A DNA stretch of 64,000 nt from Allohahella sp002354735. Its GTDB lineage: Bacteria; Pseudomonadota; Gammaproteobacteria; Pseudomonadales; Oleiphilaceae. The stretch is taken from contig NZ_CP172312.1 of NCBI RefSeq assembly GCF_047946665.1, forward strand, positions 2,542,001-2,606,000, in the 5' to 3' direction. The number at the start of each line of letters is the position of its first letter. Within the stretch, counting starts at the first letter, position 1. Below, piece after piece: positions 16,673 to 24,617 of this stretch. The notes below the pieces were generated by a model that was not told where the DNA came from, ran no database searches, and was given only the letters and a program-made list of their open reading frames with translations. The translations under genes and the position numbers were made by a program.

Positions 16673-18721
16673 CTAGAGTGCTGCGGCTACACGGCAGCCC
16701 TGATTGATCGCGCGCTTGGCATCCAGCTCGGCAGCGACGTCTGATCCACCTATAAGCTGCACTGGAATACCTGCTGCTTCCAGCGGTTCGAACAGCTCTC
16801 TCAACGGCTCCTGCCCTGCGCAGATGATGACGTGGTCGACATCGAGCACTTGCGGCTGGCCGTTGACAGTGATGTGAAAACCTTCATCGTCGATCTTCAG
16901 ATATTCACAGCCTGACAGCATCTTGACGTCTCTATGCTTCAGCGAGGTCCTGTGGATCCAGCCGGTGGTCTTGCCAAGATTCTTGCCAAGCTTGCTGGTC
17001 TTGCGCTGCATGAGGATGACCTCGCGCGCAGGCTTCTCGATCTCTGCTTCCACACCAGCAACACCACCACGATGGTCTACGCCCAGATCGACGCCCCACT
17101 CCTCCATAAACTTTTCGGTATTCAGTGCCGGTGATTCACCAGTGTGCGTGAGAAATTCAGAAACGTCGAAACCGATACCACCGGCACCGACAACCGCGAC
17201 CTTCTGACCTATTTCCACTCGCTGATACAGGGCGTCGATATAGCTCACAGCCTTCGGATGATCGATACCTTCGATTTCAGGGGTCCGCGGCTTCACACCT
17301 GTCGCGAGCAAGACTTCATCGAAACCCTGATCAATCAGGTCCTGCGCAGTCACGCGCACGCCCAGACGCACATCAACATTGTGCTTCTTCAGCATGACGT
17401 CGTAGTAACGCAGGGTTTCGTAGAACTCTTCCTTGCCAGGAATCAGCTTCGCCATATTGAACTGACCACCGATCTTGTCAGCCGAGTCGAACAGGGTCAC
17501 ATCATGGCCACGCTCTGCGGCAATCGTCGACGCCGCCAGTCCAGCAGGCCCGGCACCCACCACGGCAATCTTGCGTGGCTGCGCGGTCTTTATATAAACA
17601 AGTTCGGTCTCATGACACGCGCGTGGATTCACCAGGCAGCTCGTCAGCTTGAGCTGGAAGGTGTGGTCAAGGCAGGCCTGATTACAGGCGATACAGGTAT
17701 TGATTTCATGCGCCTTGCCGGCCGCCGCCTTGTTGACGAAGTCGGGGTCCGCCAGGAAAGGACGCGCCATGGAGATCATGTCGGCATCACCGTCGGCCAA
17801 TACCTTTTCAGCTACTGCAGGCATGTTGATCCGGTTGGTGGTGATGACCGGAATGTTGACATGCGGCTTGAGCTTCGCTGTTACTTTCGTAAAGGCCGCG
17901 CGCGGCACCATGGTCGCAATTGTCGGCACTCGTGCTTCGTGCCAGCCGATTCCAGTGTTCAGGATAGTGGCGCCGGCCTTTTCTATGGCCTGACCAAGCT
18001 GTACAACCTCATCCCAGGTGCTGCCATCGTCGATGAGATCGAGCATGGAGAGGCGGTAGATGATGATGAAATTCGGTCCGACTCGCTCGCGTACCCGACG
18101 AACGACCTCGATAGGCAGTCGTGTTCTGTTCTCATAGGAGCCGCCCCACTTGTCGGTGCGCTTGTTGGTGTGCGAAACGATGAACTGGTTGATGAAGTAG
18201 CCTTCACTCCCCATTATCTCGACGCCATCGTAGCCGGCTTCCTGAGCCAATGCGGCGCAGCGGGCATAGGCTTCGATCTGCTCATCGACTTCTTCGGTCG
18301 ACAGCTCCTTAGGGTTGAACATGTTGATTGGCGCCTTGATCGCCGATGGCGCCACAAGCTTGGGATGGTAGGCGTAACGGCCAGCATGGAGAATCTGCAT
18401 GCAGATCTTGCCGTCGTAAGCATGCACAGCGTCCGTGACGATCCTGTGCTTGGCCACCTCTTCCGGCGTCGTCAGCTTGGAGGCACCCTGCGCCACACAG
18501 CCTTCTTCGTTCGGACCGATGCCACCGGTGACGATCAGGCCAACACCGCCCTTGGCTCGCTCTGCGAAATAGGCTGCCATGCGGTTGAAGCCGTTCGGAG
18601 ACTCTTCGAGGCCAGTATGCATGCTGCCCATCAACATGCGGTTCTTCAGGGTGGTGAACCCGAGATCCAGTGGGCTGAGCATGTGTGGATATTTCTGATC
18701 TGACTCGAGAGTCGCGTGCAT
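16673..18721 (-). CDS. fadH: NADPH-dependent 2,4-dienoyl-CoA reductase
   Basis: Reduces 2,4-dienoyl-CoA intermediates during beta-oxidation of unsaturated fatty acids. The 682 residues match the E. coli enzyme (672). The N-terminal half is an Old-Yellow-Enzyme TIM barrel, with GSEGYFINQF and the RTDKWGGSYENR segment. The cysteine motif CIACNQACLD near 345, plus a further Cys pair, binds the 4Fe-4S cluster. The C-terminal half holds FAD- and NADPH-binding Rossmann folds (VVGAGPAGLAAS and VVGAGGIGFDVSEF). It diverges from an AraC regulator, with a palindrome and promoter-like boxes between them. Confidence 0.96.
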   Translation of the reverse strand: MHATLESDQKYPHMLSPLDLGFTTLKNRMLMGSMHTGLEESPNGFNRMAAYFAERAKGGVGLIVTGGIGPNEEGCVAQGASKLTTPEEVAKHRIVTDAVHAYDGKICMQILHAGRYAYHPKLVAPSAIKAPINMFNPKELSTEEVDEQIEAYARCAALAQEAGYDGVEIMGSEGYFINQFIVSHTNKRTDKWGGSYENRTRLPIEVVRRVRERVGPNFIIIYRLSMLDLIDDGSTWDEVVQLGQAIEKAGATILNTGIGWHEARVPTIATMVPRAAFTKVTAKLKPHVNIPVITTNRINMPAVAEKVLADGDADMISMARPFLADPDFVNKAAAGKAHEINTCIACNQACLDHTFQLKLTSCLVNPRACHETELVYIKTAQPRKIAVVGAGPAGLAASTIAAERGHDVTLFDSADKIGGQFNMAKLIPGKEEFYETLRYYDVMLKKHNVDVRLGVRVTAQDLIDQGFDEVLLATGVKPRTPEIEGIDHPKAVSYIDALYQRVEIGQKVAVVGAGGIGFDVSEFLTHTGESPALNTEKFMEEWGVDLGVDHRGGVAGVEAEIEKPAREVILMQRKTSKLGKNLGKTTGWIHRTSLKHRDVKMLSGCEYLKIDDEGFHITVNGQPQVLDVDHVIICAGQEPLRELFEPLEAAGIPVQLIGGSDVAAELDAKRAINQGCRVAAAL

Positions 18722-18783
18722 ACTGATCTCCGCTGGTGAGCTGGCTGCCCAACATCGGGCAACTGGTCATTCTGTAGCGCTGT

Positions 18784-18818
18784 AATGTAGACCCTGACAG
18801 ACAACAGGACAATGTCCT
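18784..18818 (-). promoter_or_regulatory. Probable fadH promoter with overlapping palindromic operator
   Basis: Reading leftward, a TTGTCC box (18807-18812) and a TACATT box (18784-18789) are separated by 17 bases, a moderate sigma-70 promoter. A perfect palindrome AGGACA-A-TGTCCT (18806-18818) covers the -35 box. That placement is what an operator would show, and the divergent AraC-type gene 36 bases away is the obvious candidate regulator. AraC proteins more often use direct repeats, so a different regulator is possible. Confidence 0.45.
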
Positions 18819-18853
18819 AAACTTACAGAATCGTATCTCTGAAGCGCAGGCCC

Positions 18854-19903
18854 ATGACACGTCCCAAAAGTAGCGCTCGCCCACTTGGCGATGTATCAGT
18901 AAATTTTCTTCGTTTGCTGATCGATACTGCACAGATTCTAGGCGCGACCCCCGATCCCGTTTTGCGTAAATACAAGCTCGGCGAGGAGGCGCTCCAGCAG
19001 CCCCAGACGAGAGTGAGCATTCAGCGTTACATGCGTATCGGTAAGGAGCTGATTGATCTGAGCGGCCGGGCCGATCTGGGGCTTGAAATGGGTGCGCGGA
19101 TGCAGGTTACCACCCTCGGGCTACCGGGTTACGCCGCGATGACTGCCAACTCGCTGGAACACGCGATTAGGCTGGCCATCATGTATGAGCGACTGGCCAG
19201 CAGGAACCAGCAAGGCAGCAGTCGCTATTATCGCGAGCAGATCAAAGATCGATCACGCGCCACGAAATCGAACCGTCGGCTGCACGGCGTAGCTCAACTC
19301 TACTCGCTCGAACCCTATAACGAATTTAACCACTTCGTCGTCGACGCCACCCTTGCCGGCTGGTTCGCGATTGCCCGCTGGCTCACCGGTCGAAGCGACA
19401 TCGTCGACTATGTGGAAGTGGAGTATCCGCAACCTGACTATGCTCAGGCCTACAGAGCCTTCTTTGGCTGCCCTGTGTATTTCGGCCAGGCGCGGAATGC
19501 AGTGCTGTTTTCAGAATCCGCCCTTGACCTGCCATCACTGTACAAGCACCCCTTGACGCACCTGCAGATGCTAGGCATCTGCGATGAAGCGCTTACCAGA
19601 GTACAGGTGGATATGACGATGGCAGAGCGAGTGTCGGAGGTCATCCGTTCTCGTCTGGAAAGTGGCGGTATCAGCCTTCTTGAAACAGCCGATCAACTGG
19701 TGACGACCCCGTGGTCGCTGCGTCGACAGCTCGCGAGAGAGAACACCAGCTTCAACAGGCTTTTGGATGAGGTGCGTCGCAACCGGGCGGAACTCCTGGC
19801 GAAAACCACAAACCGCTCACTCACCCAGATCAGCTTCGAGCTTGGCTTTGCCAACCCCGCTTCGTTTCACCGTGCCCGCAGACGATGGCAGGCAGACGAA
19901 TGA
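18854..19903 (+). CDS. AraC-family transcriptional regulator (Arabinose_bd type)
   Basis: A 349-residue DNA-binding regulator. Residues ~20-210 form the Arabinose_bd-type effector domain (SVNFLRLLIDTAQILGA onward), and residues ~250-345 hold two helix-turn-helix motifs, the second with LTQISFELGFANPASFHRAR. A short GCAGG ribosome binding site precedes the ATG. It is divergent from fadH, so control of fadH or of unsaturated fatty acid degradation by an acyl effector is a reasonable inference. Confidence 0.9.
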   Translation: MTRPKSSARPLGDVSVNFLRLLIDTAQILGATPDPVLRKYKLGEEALQQPQTRVSIQRYMRIGKELIDLSGRADLGLEMGARMQVTTLGLPGYAAMTANSLEHAIRLAIMYERLASRNQQGSSRYYREQIKDRSRATKSNRRLHGVAQLYSLEPYNEFNHFVVDATLAGWFAIARWLTGRSDIVDYVEVEYPQPDYAQAYRAFFGCPVYFGQARNAVLFSESALDLPSLYKHPLTHLQMLGICDEALTRVQVDMTMAERVSEVIRSRLESGGISLLETADQLVTTPWSLRRQLARENTSFNRLLDEVRRNRAELLAKTTNRSLTQISFELGFANPASFHRARRRWQADE

Positions 19904-19934
19904 GCAGCCAGACTTACTCGCCTCAGCGCGTCGT

Positions 19935-20036
19935 CTAGAGTTCCTCGCCATCGTCCTGGTCGCTGTCATCATCGAAGAAAATGTCACTACTGCGTGAAAC
20001 ACTCTCCTCCATAAGTTCTTCATAGTAATCCTGCAT
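19935..20036 (-). CDS. 33-residue acidic small protein
   Basis: A short frame from ATG (20036) to TAG, preceded by AGGAG with an 8-base spacer, a strong ribosome binding site. The peptide is very acidic: it starts MQDYYEELMEES and ends in an Asp/Glu-rich tail containing FFDDDSDQDDGEEL. I recognise no family. The combination of a good ribosome binding site, an uninterrupted frame and biased composition makes it more likely real than chance. It lies in a 320-base gap between the convergent end of the AraC gene and the SGNH gene. The rest of that gap, up to 20223, shows nothing else clear. Confidence 0.5.
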   Translation of the reverse strand: MQDYYEELMEESVSRSSDIFFDDDSDQDDGEEL

Positions 20037-20223
20037 GTCACGTTCTCCTGTCCGGCCTCCAATGGGCGCTTCGCCCGTCTTCCACACAGTATTCCCAGAC
20101 TTGATGACAGTATCGTGAAGGTCTCTGCTCCGGTTGCCATGATTCGAGCGTATCCAGCCTGTGCTGCAAATTTAGCGGCAGGAGAGTCCGAAGGACGCAA
20201 CAAGCCCAGAAGGAGTTATAAAC

Positions 20224-21210
20224 GTGCTCGAATCCATGAATGCCGTGCCCGTGCGGCGACTGCTCGCCAGTGTATTGATCAGCTGCTCGCTCATCGCCTG
20301 TAGCGATGATGACGATAAGGAAGAACGTGACGAAGGACGGGATCTTTACGTTTTCGGGGACAGTCTCTCTGACACCGGGAACATCGGAGAATTTCTGACA
20401 TTCAACGACGATCTGCCTGACCCATTCTATGAAAATCGAATTACCAACGGTCCCGTCATTGTCGATTACGTGGCCCAGGCGCTGGGCGAAGCGGTTGAAC
20501 CGGCGGAATACGTCGAACCAGGGGAAGACGGCACCAATTATGCTGTGTCCGGATCGAAGGCGAACGACCCAGACCCGAACCTGACACTGAGCAACCAGAT
20601 CGATTTCTTCCTGCGCAACAACAATGATGTCGTGGATCCGAAGGATTTGTTCATCATATTTATAGGCGGTAATGACATTACTGGCGCTGTTGGACAGGAG
20701 GGTGCTGCAGCGACGGCTGCACTCGATGCAGCGGTGGCCGAAGTTGGCGATGCGGTCATGGATATCGCAACCAGGGGTGGTCGGGAGTTCTTCGTGCTGA
20801 CTGTGCCGGATATCGGCAAGACCCCAGATCTCCTGGAAGCAGATGCAGGAACGCCCGGAAGAGCCGCCAAGGCCAGCATGTTGACGCAGTACTACAACGA
20901 TTCATTACGCCTTACCTTGGACTCTGTGAAAAACCAGCTGCTGACCATGAATCTCACCGGCGTAGAGATCACCGTGGTTGACACCTTTGCAATCTTCAAT
21001 GACAAGCTAGCACGAGCTGCTGAACTGGGTTTGACGAACACCACGGACGCTTGCTACATCATTGCAGATTTCGCATTCAAGCCGCCGTGTAATGAGGCCC
21101 TGCTGCCAAACTATGCCTTCTTCGACAAGATTCATCCAAGCGGTCGGATGCATGAGTTGGTTGGAAAAGACGTGGCTGCGCAGATTGAGGCTGTCGTGAA
21201 CGCGCAGTAG
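20224..21210 (+). CDS. SGNH/GDSL hydrolase, lipoprotein
   Basis: A probable lipase or esterase of 328 residues. The GTG start is chosen because AAGGAG lies eight bases upstream; the ATG at 20236 would be 20 bases away. A signal peptide ends in the lipobox LIAC, with Cys 26 as the lipidation site, followed by an acidic linker (SDDDDKEERDE). Block I is FGDSLSDTGN with the nucleophile Ser at 47, the GGND block III follows, and the Asp-His pair is in DKIHPSG. The lipidated, exported form suggests action on extracellular or envelope esters. Confidence 0.9.
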   Translation: MLESMNAVPVRRLLASVLISCSLIACSDDDDKEERDEGRDLYVFGDSLSDTGNIGEFLTFNDDLPDPFYENRITNGPVIVDYVAQALGEAVEPAEYVEPGEDGTNYAVSGSKANDPDPNLTLSNQIDFFLRNNNDVVDPKDLFIIFIGGNDITGAVGQEGAAATAALDAAVAEVGDAVMDIATRGGREFFVLTVPDIGKTPDLLEADAGTPGRAAKASMLTQYYNDSLRLTLDSVKNQLLTMNLTGVEITVVDTFAIFNDKLARAAELGLTNTTDACYIIADFAFKPPCNEALLPNYAFFDKIHPSGRMHELVGKDVAAQIEAVVNAQ

Positions 21211-21221
21211 GACGCGGACGG

Positions 21222-21255
21222 AGGACCTGATGGAGCTTCATGAACATCAGGTCCT
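21222..21255 (+). terminator. Hairpin after the SGNH hydrolase gene
   Basis: A perfect 11-bp inverted repeat, AGGACCTGATG and CATCAGGTCCT, is separated by a 12-base loop and begins 12 bases after the stop codon. It has no T tract. It sits between this gene and the convergent tRNA genes, where a transcription stop would be expected. Confidence 0.5.
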
Positions 21256-21371
21256 GCTGCTCCACCTATTTCCGTGCCCGAAAAAATCCGGACGCAAGAA
21301 AGAACCGGCATGCTTTGCGCAAGTCGGTTTTATTTTCCGTGCCATAAACGGCAAGAGAATTCAGAAAAAGT

Positions 21372-21448
21372 TGGCGGAGCGGACGGGACTCGAACCCGCG
21401 ACCCCCGGCGTGACAGGCCGGTATTCTAACCAACTGAACTACCGCTCC
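21372..21448 (-). tRNA. tRNA-Asp (GTC)
   Basis: A complete 77-base cloverleaf including an encoded CCA. The acceptor stem is GGAGCGG/CCGCTCC, the T arm contains GGGTTCGAGTCCC, and the anticodon loop CTGTCAC gives anticodon GTC. A run of T follows immediately after CCA and may help termination. It is four bases downstream of tRNA-Val and probably shares its transcript. Confidence 0.96.
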
Positions 21449-21452
21449 ATTT

Positions 21453-21528
21453 TGGTGGGTGGTACAGGGATCGAACCTGTGACCTACGCCTTGTAAGGGC
21501 GCCGCTCTCCCAGCTGAGCTAACCACCC
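21453..21528 (-). tRNA. tRNA-Val (TAC)
   Basis: A complete 76-base tRNA with encoded CCA. The acceptor stem is GGGTGGT/ACCACCC, the T arm carries CAGGTTCGATCCCTG, and the anticodon loop CTTACAA gives anticodon TAC for valine. It is the first of the two tRNAs on this strand. Confidence 0.96.
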
Positions 21529-21623
21529 GAGCTCAACGCTTTAGATTTCGTCCTGAGGACTGCGTCGATATTCGGTATCAGTGCGTGCTTGCGATGTTTC
21601 TGCTTGCACGTTTGAGGCCGCGA

Positions 21624-21652
21624 ATATTAAAGAGAGGACCCACCTCTGTCAA
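21624..21652 (-). promoter_or_regulatory. Promoter of the tRNA-Val/tRNA-Asp transcript
   Basis: Reading leftward, a perfect -35 TTGACA and a -10 TAATAT are separated by exactly 17 bases. The bases after the -10 box (TCGCGGCC) form a GC-rich discriminator of the kind found at stringently controlled stable-RNA promoters. It lies about 95 bases ahead of the tRNA-Val gene. Confidence 0.75.
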
Positions 21653-21676
21653 CACCTAATCCTCACTTAATTTAAA

Positions 21677-22759
21677 TTATTGTGAAGACATGAGATTGAG
21701 CTGCAGCGCCAGCTCATTCAAACGCCTGTCTACTGCCACAAAACGCTGCACCAGCTGCTGTCTCGCAGCGTCGATTGAGTCCACCTGCTGCTGCAGGGAC
21801 TTCATGGTTTCTGGCGTGACCACTTCACGCGAGGCCGCTCTGGAGGCACTCTGCGCGAGCTTACGTGCCTCCACGAGCTGATCGCCCTGCTGTGCTACCG
21901 AGGACTGCAACTGCGACAGCCCCTTGTCCACTTGTTCAATCTTGCCCGTGATGGCAGCCAGACGCTCCTGAGTCGCCGCTCCCGCCTGCTCGGCCATCTG
22001 CGCCACTGCCTCATCAACTTTGCCAAGGCGCGTCTCGAGTGCCGTTGTAGTGGCACTCAGGGCATTCTGCTCGGCGAGGATGTCCTCCGAAAGCTGGCTG
22101 AGGGTCGAGAGACTCCGAGTGTGCTGTTCGATGGCCTTGTTGGCTGTCCCGAGTTGCGCATCCAGGGCAAGCTGCTTCTGCACCAGAACGGCATTGCTTT
22201 TTTCCAGGGCAGCCAGCTTCTTCGCAGCTTCGGCAGTCTCCGCCGCTGTGGATTTTTCAAGCTTGCGCAACTGGGCGTCCATCTTCTTCAGCGCCCGGGC
22301 CATTTCGTTGCCGCTTTGTGCCAAGGTTGCATCAGTCTGGCTGAGCTGGCCTTCGAGTTCACCGGCGAGCTTCTGACTTTCATCCGCCAGCGTCTGTGCA
22401 GTAGTCAGCTCATCCTGCAGGTTGTCTACGATCTGCTGCTGCAGGTAGAGAACATAGCCACCACCGGCTGCCAGCGCCAACAGGAGCAGCCAGAGCAGCC
22501 AGGTGCTACCAGACCCTTTGGCTGCCTGCGCAGGCTGCGCTCGCCCTCCATAGCCCGCTCCATGCCCACCCGATGCCGCATAGCTGTCGCGACCTGCTCT
22601 CATGCTGCTATCGTCAGCAGCGTTGTCGTCAGTACGGTGGTGCTCACCGGTGCCGCGCTGCACAGTCGCCTTGCCTCTGCCAGTGCCGGGCCTGTCGAGT
22701 TCATCGAAGTCGGGTTTGAGTGGTTCCATGGGTCTCCAGAATTCATGAGGCTGCTCCAT
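21677..22759 (-). CDS. Membrane-anchored coiled-coil protein
   Basis: A 360-residue protein of unknown function. The N-terminal ~85 residues are polar and low-complexity (Gly, Asp and Arg rich). One membrane helix follows (WLLWLLLLALAAGGGYVLYL, about 88-107), and then a long coiled coil of Ala/Gln/Leu/Glu heptads runs to the end. The topology is probably N-in with a periplasmic rod. The ATG at 22759 shares its A with the stop codon of a possible 45-residue frame upstream. It reads away from purE. Confidence 0.7.
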   Translation of the reverse strand: MEQPHEFWRPMEPLKPDFDELDRPGTGRGKATVQRGTGEHHRTDDNAADDSSMRAGRDSYAASGGHGAGYGGRAQPAQAAKGSGSTWLLWLLLLALAAGGGYVLYLQQQIVDNLQDELTTAQTLADESQKLAGELEGQLSQTDATLAQSGNEMARALKKMDAQLRKLEKSTAAETAEAAKKLAALEKSNAVLVQKQLALDAQLGTANKAIEQHTRSLSTLSQLSEDILAEQNALSATTTALETRLGKVDEAVAQMAEQAGAATQERLAAITGKIEQVDKGLSQLQSSVAQQGDQLVEARKLAQSASRAASREVVTPETMKSLQQQVDSIDAARQQLVQRFVAVDRRLNELALQLNLMSSQ

Positions 22760-22896
22760 CAAGCGGCTTGAGGAAGCGTGGTTTCGAGTCTGATTTCATT
22801 GTCGCTAAGGTAGCGGTCGAAATCCATGCTTATTGCACTCGATGGCCGCCGTAGATAGACTGCACGGTTTTCAATTTGCCGGTAGACATCATTCAT
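22759..22896 (-). CDS. Possible 45-residue small protein divergent from purE
   Basis: This open frame starts MNDVYRQIENRAVYLRR, and its stop TGA overlaps the ATG of the next gene (TGATG), as in translationally coupled pairs. Against it, no ribosome binding site is visible and its start overlaps the purE start on the other strand. I recognise no family. It could be the true first gene of a two-gene unit or a chance frame in the purE promoter region. Confidence 0.3.
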   Translation of the reverse strand: MNDVYRQIENRAVYLRRPSSAISMDFDRYLSDNEIRLETTLPQAA

Positions 22897-23425
22897 GAGC
22901 GAATCCAAACAGGCGCGGGTCGGAATTATCATGGGCTCCAGATCAGACTGGCCCACTATGATCCATGCCTCAGAAATGCTGACCAGACTCGGGGTCGCTC
23001 ACGAAGTCGAGGTGGTCTCTGCGCATCGCACCCCTCATAGACTCACCGAGTATGCTACACAGGCCCGCGAGCGCGGCCTGATGGTGATTATCGCCGGCGC
23101 CGGCGGTGCAGCCCACCTGCCAGGCATGGTTGCTGCGCACACGCCCCTGCCAGTACTCGGCGTGCCGGTGAAGTCAAAGACCCTTAATGGACTCGATTCA
23201 CTCCTATCAATCGTGCAGATGCCTGCGGGCATCGCCGTAGGCACGCTCGCCATTGGTCAGGCCGGTGCGAGCAATGCCGGGCTGTTGGCAGCCCAGATCA
23301 TCAGCCTGCACGACGACAGTGTGCGCAGGCACATCGATGAGTTCCGTCAGCAGCAGACCGAAACCGTGTCGAGGGGCAGTGACCCTCGGCTTGATCTCGA
23401 TGCTCAGCCAGGCCAATCCTCATGA
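22895..23425 (+). CDS. purE: N5-carboxyaminoimidazole ribonucleotide mutase
   Basis: Converts N5-CAIR to CAIR in de novo purine synthesis, in the cytoplasm. Class I PurE motifs are all present: GSRSDWPTM, SAHRTPHRL and AGAGGAAHLPGMVAA. The 176-residue length is typical, with a slightly extended C-terminus. It overlaps purK by four bases (ATGA), so the two are translationally coupled. The ribosome binding site is weak. Confidence 0.96.
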   Translation: MSESKQARVGIIMGSRSDWPTMIHASEMLTRLGVAHEVEVVSAHRTPHRLTEYATQARERGLMVIIAGAGGAAHLPGMVAAHTPLPVLGVPVKSKTLNGLDSLLSIVQMPAGIAVGTLAIGQAGASNAGLLAAQIISLHDDSVRRHIDEFRQQQTETVSRGSDPRLDLDAQPGQSS

Positions 23426-24585
23426 AAAAGGCCGCGCGCAGCCGCAATCGCACTACCGGACTGAAGGTCGGCGTACTGGGCGCAGGCCAGCTTGGACGAA
23501 TGATGGCGCTGGAAGGCATACCGCTTGGCATGCAATTCGCGTTTTACGACACCTCAGGCGCACCATCGGCCGGACTGGGCAAAATTTATAGCGATCCTGA
23601 CAACAGCCTGGCGCCCCTGAGTGACTTCATCAACGATGTTGATGTGGTGACCTACGAGTTTGAACATCTACCGCTTGACCTTGCGAACCAGGTCGCGGCT
23701 ACCAAACCGCTCTATCCTGGCGTGAAGGCGCTACGCATTTGCCAGAATCGGGTGCTTGAGAAACAGACCTTCGAGTCACTGAACATTCCGACAGCGCCGT
23801 TCAGGGTCATCGACTCGCAGACGGATCTCGAGCAGGCAGTCGAGGCGCTTGGCCTGCCCTGCGTGCTCAAGTCCACGACAGAGGGCTATGATGGCAAGGG
23901 TCAGGCGGTATTACGTGACGCTGCCGACATTGCGGATGTCTGGCGGACCTTGGGGGAGCGACAGTTGATTGCCGAAGCCTTCATTCCCTTCCAGCGCGAA
24001 CTTTCCATCATTGCAGTGCGAGCGGAGGATGGCACGACTGCCACCTACCCTCTCATGGAGAATATTCATTGCGAGGGCATCCTCAGGTACACCATAGCCC
24101 CTGCCCCCGACTGTAGTAGCGAAACCTTTGTCAGGGCGAGCGATTATGCTGAGCGCCTGCTGAACCACCTGGATTATGTTGGCGTGCTGGCGCTCGAGCT
24201 GTTCGAGGTAAACGGCTCGTTGATGGCGAACGAAATGGCACCGAGAGTGCACAACTCAGGTCACTGGACACAGAATGGTGCCCACACGAGCCAGTTCGAG
24301 AACCACCTGCGAGCAGTATCAGGCCTGCCACTCGGCGATACCGGCGCGATAGGTGTAAGCTGCATGGTGAACCTCATCGGCCAGGAGGCCGATACAGCCG
24401 CCGTCCTGACGCTCACCGACACGCACCTGCATCTCTATGGTAAATCCGAGCGGCCCGGTCGCAAGGTTGGTCATATCAATATCGTAGCCAGTGACTATGC
24501 TGAGCTGATGAAGAAACTGAAGCTCTGCCTGCCACACGTGCCGGATCATCCGGCCTTCTCCTCAAGCCTGATATCACTACCCTGA
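23422..24585 (+). CDS. purK: N5-carboxyaminoimidazole ribonucleotide synthase
   Basis: An ATP-grasp enzyme that makes N5-CAIR from AIR, bicarbonate and ATP, feeding PurE. The 387 residues include the N-terminal VGVLGAGQLGRMMALEG motif, the ATP-binding core with KSTTEGYDGKGQ, and the metal-binding NEMAPRVHNSGHWT motif. Its start overlaps the purE stop. A strong bidirectional terminator follows within ten bases. Confidence 0.96.
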   Translation: MKKAARSRNRTTGLKVGVLGAGQLGRMMALEGIPLGMQFAFYDTSGAPSAGLGKIYSDPDNSLAPLSDFINDVDVVTYEFEHLPLDLANQVAATKPLYPGVKALRICQNRVLEKQTFESLNIPTAPFRVIDSQTDLEQAVEALGLPCVLKSTTEGYDGKGQAVLRDAADIADVWRTLGERQLIAEAFIPFQRELSIIAVRAEDGTTATYPLMENIHCEGILRYTIAPAPDCSSETFVRASDYAERLLNHLDYVGVLALELFEVNGSLMANEMAPRVHNSGHWTQNGAHTSQFENHLRAVSGLPLGDTGAIGVSCMVNLIGQEADTAAVLTLTDTHLHLYGKSERPGRKVGHINIVASDYAELMKKLKLCLPHVPDHPAFSSSLISLP

Positions 24586-24591
24586 CATGAA

Positions 24592-24614
24592 AAAAGCCGG
24601 CAATGCCGGCTTTT
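24592..24614. terminator. Bidirectional intrinsic terminator between purK and gspD
   Basis: A perfect 10-bp stem (AAAAGCCGGC / GCCGGCTTTT) with a 3-base AAT loop is flanked by A and T runs, so it can stop both the rightward purEK transcript and the leftward gspNCD transcript. The two genes converge here with only 32 bases between stop codons. Confidence 0.9.
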
Positions 24615-24617
24615 CAT

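Noticed and set aside
17144..18703. A long open frame (about 519 codons) opposite fadH
   Set aside because: It is the antisense shadow of a clear fadH gene. It has no ribosome binding site or protein family features.
21266..21526. Open frames covering both tRNA genes
   Set aside because: They are read through tRNA sequence on either strand and have no credible protein.
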